A program made the position numbers and the translations under genes. Shown one piece after another: positions 1 through 6,875 of a stretch of 64,000 nt of DNA. The DNA lies in NCBI RefSeq assembly GCF_036322805.1, contig NZ_AP027272.1, forward strand, positions 310,001 to 374,000, in the 5' to 3' direction. The notes beneath the pieces are model-generated. The model saw only the letters and a program-made list of their open reading frames with translations. It was not told where the DNA came from and did not search any database. Position 1 is the stretch's first letter; each line of letters starts with the position of its first letter. This DNA is from Planctobacterium marinum (lineage in GTDB: Bacteria > Pseudomonadota > Gammaproteobacteria > Enterobacterales > Alteromonadaceae).

Positions 1-2404
1 AGGTGCCGTAAGTCATCAAGGTATCCAGATGGTCCAGCAGGGCATCGCTATTATCGGCGAGTTGCAATTCAGCGCTAAAATCCAGTTTTTCAGTGGGTAG
101 TTGACCAGATTGTGCTAACACCTGTCCTGTTTGCAGGGAGTAATAAATCAGATTCTTGATCTCCATAATGGTGGAAGCATTGGTGATCTGAAATTCCGGT
201 GCCACAAGCCCGGCGTCTTTGATTTCACCATTGGGCGCGTAGCCAGGTTGGAAGAAATTAAAGACACTTGGTGCAGATAAGACGTATTGTCGTATCTGGG
301 CGGTCATGTTGTAACCATCATCGCTAAAAGTGTTATCGCTGCTGGTGGCATTGAAGGCCCGCATTAAATTCACCACCCGCACGAAAGGCTCTCTCAGTCG
401 ACCATCTGTGGCGCTTGCTAATTGCGGTGTGCTGCGCGCTTCGGGATCCAACAGAATTGCTCTTATTAAGGCTTTCATGTCTCCACGAGCAGCCCCGGTC
501 TCGCCATTGAAAGCGGCACTCACTCTGGCGACGTATTCCGGACTGGGATTGGATTTCACCAAGCGCTGAATCAGCTGTTTACCGATAAAGGGACCGACAT
601 TGGGATGATTGAATAGATTGTCGATGGCCGCTTCGATATCCTGCATGCCCGTTTGTCCTGCGGGTACAACCTGACCATTTAACAGGGTTTTGCTGCCCGG
701 TTCATGATGGCTTTCATACATTTTCATGGGGGATAAGAAGGGGTCTGATTCAGACTCCAGTTCATGAATATCCATCACGCCGAAGCCACTCTCACCGGGG
801 ATATTCCAGCTCAACCCCGTAAATATTTTGGCAAATTCCCGAATATCCTCCTGGTCATAGGTGGGAGTGGGATTGCCTTGGGCATCCAGTTTTCGGCTGC
901 CATCGGCATTGAGTTCAAACAATCCGATACTGAATAACTGCATCACTTCCCGGGCATAGTTTTCGTCGGGGAAGGTGCCGCGCTGAGTATCTGTTTTGGC
1001 ATTGTGAATATGGCTTAAATAGATGCCCATGGCTGGACTGAGGGACACCGCCCGCAATAGCTCCCGGAAATTGCCAAAGCTATTGTCCAACAGTGCGTCG
1101 TAATATCCCACCATGGCTAAGTTGTTGGTACCTAATTCATCTACATTGGCGGAGATCACGAAGATTTCAGACAGCGCCAGGGCAACCCGTTGTCTGACCA
1201 TATCCGGCGAGGTCATTACTGATGTCCACCAACCATCTACCCAATAGCGCTCTGGATCACCAAGTTGCTCATAAATGATCTCGAACTCTTCATCGGAAAG
1301 TCCTTCGTTCTGTTCATAAAATTGTTCCACTCGATTCATCAGAAACTCGGCAAAAGGTCGGGTATAACCAACAGGCTGTGTAAACTGCTCTTCCAACCAT
1401 ACTTCTGGTCCCATTGCTGCCACTTGTGTGATGGTGGCATGATTCGCCCCCAAACTCGCTTGAGCTAAAAAGCGAGAGGCGTCTCTTGCTGCTTCGGTGG
1501 TCACGGTCATCAATGTGAGATCCGAAGCGGGATTGGGGTTGATGTAACCCGATGGCTGCTCTACGACATTATCTTCACACTCTTCTCCGTTTTCATCGCA
1601 CTCAGGAAACTCGTCGCATTCTTCCTCGTATTGATTGCACTCCGGAAGTTCTTCACATTCTTCCTGATTTTCGTCGCACTCGGGAAAGTCGTCGCACTCT
1701 TCTTCGTTTTCATCGCACTCAGGAAGGTCGTCGCATTCTTCCTCGTTTTCGTTACACTCCGGAAGTTCTTCACATTCTTCCTGATTTTCGTTGCACTCAG
1801 GAAAGTCGTCGCACTCTTCTTCGTTTTCATTGCACTCGGGAAAGTCGTCGCACTCTTCTTCGTTCTCGTTGCACTCGGGAAAGTCGTCGCACTCTTCTTC
1901 GTTTTCATTGCACTCAGGAACGTCGTCGCACTCTTCTTCGTTCTCGTTGCACTCGGGAAAGTCGTTGCACTCTTCTTCGTTCTCATTGCACTCAGGAAAG
2001 TCGTCGCACTCTTCTTCGTGCTCATCGCACTCGGGAAACTCTTCACACTCTTCTTCATCACATTCGGGCTCGAAGATTATCTCCTCACACAAATCGGGAT
2101 GCTGAGTACAGATTTGCAGTAATATTGTGCACAACTGGCGATCTTCACAAAGCGCCATAATGGCCTCGCAAAGCTCATCCCCATCGCACTCAAACTCATT
2201 GTTTTCTGCAGCTTCTGAGGAAATTCGGGAGAGATAAAGTGCCGCTTTTTGGCTGAATTCGGTAGATGGTTTGCCGCCGGTTTTTGGCAACTCTTCCGCC
2301 ATTGAATTGGCGGCTATCAGGGTTAAAAAGGTATAGAAAAAAGACAGCATTAAGCTTCGCCATCTCAATTTGCAAAAGTGGATTATTGCTGGTTTGCGTT
2401 TCAC
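1..2404 (-). CDS. Exported DUF1800-family protein, 3' end outside window
   Basis: The frame is open from a GTG at 2404 to the left edge, about 801 codons, so the C-terminus is missing. The GTG is chosen because GAGGT lies 5 bases upstream and the product then starts with basic residues and a hydrophobic stretch ending NSMA, a plausible signal peptide. The part after the repeat carries the DUF1800 hallmark PDENYAREVMQLFSIGLFEL plus a DASRFLAQAS segment. DUF1800 proteins are exported and usually precede a DUF1501 gene; that neighbour would lie off the window. Their biochemical role is not established. Between the signal peptide and the DUF1800 domain is a block of about twelve 13-residue acidic, cysteine-containing repeats (see repeat entry), which I do not know from ordinary family members. 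The family call is firm; the function is unknown. Confidence 0.9.
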   Translation of the reverse strand, partial: MKRKPAIIHFCKLRWRSLMLSFFYTFLTLIAANSMAEELPKTGGKPSTEFSQKAALYLSRISSEAAENNEFECDGDELCEAIMALCEDRQLCTILLQICTQHPDLCEEIIFEPECDEEECEEFPECDEHEEECDDFPECNENEEECNDFPECNENEEECDDVPECNENEEECDDFPECNENEEECDDFPECNENEEECDDFPECNENQEECEELPECNENEEECDDLPECDENEEECDDFPECDENQEECEELPECNQYEEECDEFPECDENGEECEDNVVEQPSGYINPNPASDLTLMTVTTEAARDASRFLAQASLGANHATITQVAAMGPEVWLEEQFTQPVGYTRPFAEFLMNRVEQFYEQNEGLSDEEFEIIYEQLGDPERYWVDGWWTSVMTSPDMVRQRVALALSEIFVISANVDELGTNNLAMVGYYDALLDNSFGNFRELLRAVSLSPAMGIYLSHIHNAKTDTQRGTFPDENYAREVMQLFSIGLFELNADGSRKLDAQGNPTPTYDQEDIREFAKIFTGLSWNIPGESGFGVMDIHELESESDPFLSPMKMYESHHEPGSKTLLNGQVVPAGQTGMQDIEAAIDNLFNHPNVGPFIGKQLIQRLVKSNPSPEYVARVSAAFNGETGAARGDMKALIRAILLDPEARSTPQLASATDGRLREPFVRVVNLMRAFNATSSDNTFSDDGYNMTAQIRQYVLSAPSVFNFFQPGYAPNGEIKDAGLVAPEFQITNASTIMEIKNLIYYSLQTGQVLAQSGQLPTEKLDFSAELQLADNSDALLDHLDTLMTYGT
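1589..2056 (-). repeat. 39-bp coding tandem repeat, about 12 units
   Basis: Reading the minus strand, twelve consecutive 39-base units encode 13-residue units with consensus EEECDDFPECNEN; a thirteenth, degenerate unit (GEECEDNVVEQPS) follows at 1550-1588. Each unit has two cysteines and about six acidic residues. Variants such as QEECEELPECNEN recur, which suggests duplication of small blocks. Period and frame are kept perfectly, so the array is translated as part of the DUF1800 protein. Because the period is a multiple of three, several other frames are also open here; they are not genes. A role in calcium or metal binding, or as a disulfide-linked spacer, is inference. Confidence 0.93.
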
Positions 2405-2571
2405 GTTGCACCTCATACTGCAATTGGTTGAGTGATTCTGATGCCTTGGCTTTGGTATTGTTTTAAGCCAACTGCAACAACGATTAAGGTGCTACTGCAG
2501 CGCTTTTCAGCAGCCCTTTAATTTCTAAGACGCAGAAGGGGCTAATATGAGGAGTGAAAAGTTAAACTTTT

Positions 2572-5160
2572 TTAGAAAACCCAGGTGAGTCGCAGTTCCA
2601 GGGTGCGCTGCAGGCCTTGTGAGGTCCAGGCGGGTGAGGCATTAAATGCCCCTTCTATGTATTGCTCATCGAAGGCGTTTCTCAATAAAAGGGAGAGTTT
2701 TAAGCGGTTTTGATAACTGGCAAACCAACCGAAATCCACCGTGGTGTAGGCCTCTAACTGCTCTTCGTTGCTGGAGTCAATAAAGCGTTCACCTACGTGA
2801 ATCAAGCCGAAACCCAGACGGCTGTCGAATGTTTGCCATTGGGGAAGGATTTTTGTTATCCAGAGACGAAAGTTCCTACCGGGTGTCATACGCGGTTGTT
2901 TGTTGAGTAACTCGTCAGAGTCAGCAGAGGTAATCTCCGCATCTAACAGACTCGCCGCGAGGGTAATGTGCCAGCTGCGATTAAGGCTGCCACTCAGGTC
3001 ACATTCCAGGCCACGGCTGCGCTGTGCATAAATGTCGGAAACGATATGACGTTTTTCAATGTTGAACAGGGCACAACTACTTTGCAGGCGACCAGAGGCA
3101 AACTGTTTTTTAAAGCCAATTTCATACTGTTTCGATTGAGCGGGCTGATTGAACGCGATAACTTCGGTGAATAAGTCTTCAAATTCCTCGGATCCTTCAT
3201 CCTCATCATCAAGTTCTTCTGGTAGTTCTGGCTGGCCGTCTATTGGGAGCTCTGCCACTGAAAACTGGGGTGTAAAGGATTCACTGTAGTTTATAAAAAT
3301 ACTGCTGTCTTGGGACAGTTGATAAACGCCACCAATACGATGTGAAGATTCAAAAAAATCCTCCTCCGACTGATAACCTTCACGATCAGCAGAAAAGCGC
3401 AAATAATCCAGCCGGGAGCCTGCAAATAATGTGAACTCATGCCAGTTTATAGCCCATTGCGCGAATAGTCCGGTGTTAATATCTCGTACATCATTGCTGG
3501 CCGCTTCACTATTAAACAGGGTTTCAGCCTGTTCTACGGGCACAAAGTTAGAGCGAATATCATGGGTTTGCCAAATCAGAGTTTCGGGCTTTGAGTAGTT
3601 GAAGTTTATGCCGTACAGTTGTTCTAGTTGTGTTCCTTCAGGCAGAAGGGATTGATGCAGCTGCTGACTGTTGTACAAGGTCAATTCCGAACTAAAAAAG
3701 TGGGTATCAAACTGAAACACATCAGATTCAAAGCCAAGGTTGGAATCCTCTAAGGTAATCAATTCTAGCCCTCGCAATACCTCCTCCAGGAATTCATCGT
3801 CAGCCAGTAGGGCTGAGGTGAGTTCATCATCTGAAAATAACTCACCGTCAATTTCCAGTTCGAAACCCTCAATTACCGGATAATTCAGCAAACTGTCTGC
3901 CGAATATTGATCATATTGCAGATACAAATCTGCCGACCAGTCTCCCAGTAACCAATCGTTAATACTGAAATAAAAGCTATGGCGCTTTTCTTCTAAGCCG
4001 GAGCGCAGATCGGTTTCCCGGGTAGGAACGAATTCAATATCGTCCTCTTCGTTGATAAACACATCGACTGCGTTATTGAAGCCATCAACCGGGCTGCCAA
4101 AGCGTTGTAGGGCATCGCTGCTTTCGAAGCGATAATGCAGGTTCAGCTCGCTGTCATTTGGCAAATGATGCGCCAAGGCGAGCATGACACCGTGACCGTC
4201 ATCTTGGTCCAGCTCAGATTCGCTACCGTGTTTCTGTGTATAGGCAATACCGCGAATTGCGGTGGCGTCGTCATCACTCCTGGACAGATCCAGTTCAAGG
4301 CGCTGATAATCATCAGAAGCCCCCTGCAGTTGAAAACTATTGCGGCTGTTTTGTGGGGATTTGAGCATCATATTGATAATACCACCGGGTTCCATACGGC
4401 CAAATAAAACCGATCCCGGTCCTTTGGCAATTTCGATATCCCGAATAAAGGCGATATCAACAGGTGAGATATAAGCATGAGCGCCCACCCCGTTGATCTT
4501 CAGAGACGGGTAGGCAAACCCTCTCAGTCTGAGTTCTTCTACGACACCGGTACTGCGCTCCAGAAAATTAACCGACGAGGCCAGTAAGCTACTTTCGGTA
4601 TAGCTGCGAGCGCCCACGTCTTGACTTAATGATTCAGTGACGGCGTTGACTATCTGTGGTGTGGTTAAAAAATCCCGTTGGGTTTTGGTACTGGAAACGG
4701 TCGCCTCCAGGTTGTAAGGTGAAATGATTTTAGCCACCACCTGGATGGCTTCGATTTCTGCTTCTTGAGTTGTTTGTTCTGCTGCTTGCTGCGCCTTTTT
4801 GACAGTTGGTTTAACACGGTATTTACGGATATTGAAGCCCTCAACAGGTTGCTGGGTTCGGCTGATTTTAATCATTCGGCTATTGCTGACTGTGGCCCTC
4901 AGCCCGGTATTTTTTAATAAGGCACGCAATGCTTGTTTAATGTTCATTTCGCCTTGGACAGCGTTGGCCTGAATATCATTGGTGAGTTGTGCGACGTATA
5001 CCAGGGTAAGGTTTTCTTGCACTGCCAGCTCCAGCAGAGCCTTGCTCAGTGGTTGAGCGGGAATATCGAAATGACTAAGCTGGGCACTGTGAGCAGGGAG
5101 GAATAGACTGCTCAGTAAAAGCACAAAAGCGGGTAACAGACATCGGGATATGACAGGCAA
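2572..5160 (-). CDS. TonB-dependent ferric-siderophore-type receptor with N-terminal signalling domain
   Basis: 862 residues. A signal peptide ending near AHSA is followed by an STN (secretin/TonB short N-terminal) domain at about 26-100, which in FecA-type transducers contacts the FecR partner. A plug domain (about 155-265, with RLRGFAYPSLKINGVG and GPGSVLFGRMEPGG) and a beta-barrel ending in aromatic WVF follow. It is an outer-membrane receptor for a ferric siderophore or similar iron chelate; the ligand cannot be read from sequence. It starts 5 bases after fecR-like, completing a sigma-FecR-receptor operon. Odd feature: several strongly acidic barrel segments (for example around 455-500 and 655-685), probably extracellular loops. 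Confidence 0.92.
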   Translation of the reverse strand: MPVISRCLLPAFVLLLSSLFLPAHSAQLSHFDIPAQPLSKALLELAVQENLTLVYVAQLTNDIQANAVQGEMNIKQALRALLKNTGLRATVSNSRMIKISRTQQPVEGFNIRKYRVKPTVKKAQQAAEQTTQEAEIEAIQVVAKIISPYNLEATVSSTKTQRDFLTTPQIVNAVTESLSQDVGARSYTESSLLASSVNFLERSTGVVEELRLRGFAYPSLKINGVGAHAYISPVDIAFIRDIEIAKGPGSVLFGRMEPGGIINMMLKSPQNSRNSFQLQGASDDYQRLELDLSRSDDDATAIRGIAYTQKHGSESELDQDDGHGVMLALAHHLPNDSELNLHYRFESSDALQRFGSPVDGFNNAVDVFINEEDDIEFVPTRETDLRSGLEEKRHSFYFSINDWLLGDWSADLYLQYDQYSADSLLNYPVIEGFELEIDGELFSDDELTSALLADDEFLEEVLRGLELITLEDSNLGFESDVFQFDTHFFSSELTLYNSQQLHQSLLPEGTQLEQLYGINFNYSKPETLIWQTHDIRSNFVPVEQAETLFNSEAASNDVRDINTGLFAQWAINWHEFTLFAGSRLDYLRFSADREGYQSEEDFFESSHRIGGVYQLSQDSSIFINYSESFTPQFSVAELPIDGQPELPEELDDEDEGSEEFEDLFTEVIAFNQPAQSKQYEIGFKKQFASGRLQSSCALFNIEKRHIVSDIYAQRSRGLECDLSGSLNRSWHITLAASLLDAEITSADSDELLNKQPRMTPGRNFRLWITKILPQWQTFDSRLGFGLIHVGERFIDSSNEEQLEAYTTVDFGWFASYQNRLKLSLLLRNAFDEQYIEGAFNASPAWTSQGLQRTLELRLTWVF

Positions 5161-5165
5161 ATTGG

Positions 5166-6188
5166 TTAACCTTTATCAATCAAAATCACATAGGGTGTAG
5201 CCGTATTGAAGCTCAGGTTTAGCTGCTCTGTAAGTGATCGCAGTGCTGCTATGGGATCATCTAACTGTACAACTCCGGTGACCCGTAATTGCTCGATATT
5301 GCTATTGCGTATAATTATCTGTTTTTTAGTATAGCGTCTTAATTCGTTAACAACGTTACCAAACAGCTCATTTTCGAAGATGAGTTTTTTTTGTAACCAG
5401 CCCTGAGTTTGTTGGATATCGACATTCTGGACGTTACTGAAGCGGTTGTATTGGGTTTCCAGTTTAACCTGCTGGCCTTCTTGCAGTACAAGTTCAGCCG
5501 CGTTCTTTTGGGTGTTTTCAACTTTAACTTTGTGCTCAGTCACTACCACAGTCGGTGTGTTACCGGCATTCTTTTTAACGTTAAACTCAGTACCTAATGC
5601 TGTGACTCGCATGGCTCCGGCTTCCACCACAAATGGTCGTGTTTTATCAGAATAAACATCAACATAGATTTCACCGGATAGTAATTCCACAAGACGTTCA
5701 TTCTCTGAGAAATGCAGCTTAATGGCTGAATGGGTGTTGAGGGTAATAACTGAGCCATCGGGGAGAGTACGTTGTTGTGTTTGCCCGGTTGCTGTGAAGT
5801 GATCCGCGGTGAGCGTCCACCAAGCTTCTTGTCCCCAAAATAATGCCATGAAACTCAACAATACGGTGGCAGCTAACGACATCACCAGGCGAGCAATACT
5901 ATTGCCGGATTGACTCTTAGTGTTTCGTTCCTTGGCTGTTAATCGTCCCCGTTGCTTTGCCAGGGAGATGACCTTTTCTCCTTGTGTTTCAGTGGTGACA
6001 GACTTTTTTGCTTCGTGCATCAATTGCCATGTTTGCTCCGCCTGCTGGAAGGCAATACCATGAGCGTCGCTCTCTCCTAGCCAGGCAATAAACAAGTCCT
6101 CTTGTTCGGCACTAAGCTCAGAAGATTCCAGTTTCACCAGCCAATCACGGGCTTGTTGTTCAATATCTTGTTGTTGGAGCGAGTTCAT
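5166..6188 (-). CDS. FecR-type transmembrane anti-sigma/sigma regulator
   Basis: 340 residues. The N-terminal cytoplasmic part (about 1-60, ARDWLVKLESSELSAEQEDLF...) matches the DUF4880 segment of FecR proteins. A single membrane helix lies at about 100-118, followed by the periplasmic FecR domain (RTLPDGSVITLNTHSAI, SGEIYVDV, VVEAGAMRVTALGTEFNV) and a C-terminal DUF4974/STN-like region. In this family the protein relays the substrate-loaded state of the outer-membrane receptor to the cognate sigma factor. It overlaps the sigma gene by four bases (ATGA) and is followed after 5 bases by the receptor, so the three are very probably co-transcribed. Confidence 0.93.
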   Translation of the reverse strand: MNSLQQQDIEQQARDWLVKLESSELSAEQEDLFIAWLGESDAHGIAFQQAEQTWQLMHEAKKSVTTETQGEKVISLAKQRGRLTAKERNTKSQSGNSIARLVMSLAATVLLSFMALFWGQEAWWTLTADHFTATGQTQQRTLPDGSVITLNTHSAIKLHFSENERLVELLSGEIYVDVYSDKTRPFVVEAGAMRVTALGTEFNVKKNAGNTPTVVVTEHKVKVENTQKNAAELVLQEGQQVKLETQYNRFSNVQNVDIQQTQGWLQKKLIFENELFGNVVNELRRYTKKQIIIRNSNIEQLRVTGVVQLDDPIAALRSLTEQLNLSFNTATPYVILIDKG

Positions 6189-6757
6189 TTTGGCGCTTGT
6201 TTTCGGCTTATATTGTACTTAGACGTACTTTGCTCTGATTTGAGTAATGCATCTTCATATTTTTTGAGTTTTGACTGGCAAAAACTCAACGCTTTGCGCA
6301 AGTGTTTTTCCACCATATTAACACTGATATCAAGTTGCCTGGCCACCTGATTTTTATCAATATCACCGAGTTTTTGTAGATAAAACACATCTCGAGTCTT
6401 CTCTGGCAGCTCCTGCAATGCGTCTTTTATTACCTCAAGTTTTTGGCGATGTTGGATGATTTGCTCAGGACCCTGTTGTGATTCTGGCTGCGGCGCTTCC
6501 TCTTCAGATACATAGCGATTTTGTTTGCGTTGCTCATCGATGATCAGGTTATTGGCCATGCGAAACAAGTAAGCCTTAGGGTACTTAATAGTGGCGCTAT
6601 CGATTGTTTGCAGTTTTATGTACAGGTCCTGCATAATATCGTCGGTACTGGCTGGCGAACCGATCCGCTTGGCAATAAAGCTGGCCAAGCTTTCTCTGTG
6701 CGCTTCAAATATTGTCTCAATAGAAGACATTACTTTGATATGGGTTCCTGGCTTCAC
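6185..6757 (-). CDS. FecI-type ECF RNA polymerase sigma factor
   Basis: Up to 190 residues. Region 2 is seen as STDDIMQDLYIKLQTI and the following YLFRMANNLIIDEQRK; region 4 as LPEKTRDVFYLQKLGDIDKNQVARQLDISVNMVEKHLRKAL. This arrangement is typical of iron-responsive FecI sigma factors, which direct RNA polymerase to the receptor promoter. The start is uncertain: the longest form uses GTG at 6757 with a poor ribosome site, whereas the ATG at 6730 (MSSIETIF, the usual beginning in this family) has AGGA about 13 bases upstream. It is the first gene of the sigma/FecR/receptor operon. Confidence 0.92.
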   Translation of the reverse strand: MKPGTHIKVMSSIETIFEAHRESLASFIAKRIGSPASTDDIMQDLYIKLQTIDSATIKYPKAYLFRMANNLIIDEQRKQNRYVSEEEAPQPESQQGPEQIIQHRQKLEVIKDALQELPEKTRDVFYLQKLGDIDKNQVARQLDISVNMVEKHLRKALSFCQSKLKKYEDALLKSEQSTSKYNISRKQAPK

Positions 6758-6836
6758 AACACTTACTGTTTATTATGTAACGATTGTGGGTGATAACAGA
6801 TGTTTTTGTCACTTTGGGGCTTAATATTGTGTAGCA

Positions 6837-6854
6837 GTTATCACGATATAGTGA
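6837..6854. promoter_or_regulatory. Dyad upstream of the fecI-like gene
   Basis: TCACGATATAGTGA (6841-6854) is a near-palindrome, 12 of 14 positions symmetric. In addition GTTATCAC at 6837-6844 is the exact reverse complement of GTGATAAC at 6790-6797. Both lie within 100 bases upstream of the sigma gene and just beyond the stop of the GGDEF/EAL gene, so they could be operator elements for the iron operon or part of a terminator. They do not fit a classical Fur box by eye. Low confidence. Confidence 0.3.
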
Positions 6855-6875
6855 GAAGACGTCTTAACTGCAGAA

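Noticed and set aside
1550-2056. Regular direct repeats that might suggest a CRISPR array
   Set aside because: The units are directly adjacent with no spacers, keep a single reading frame and lie inside a coding sequence; there are no cas genes.
1552-2160. Several long overlapping open frames on both strands in the 39-bp repeat region
   Set aside because: The repeat period is divisible by three, so a stop-free unit stays stop-free in every copy. Only the minus-strand frame continues into a signal peptide on one side and a DUF1800 domain on the other.
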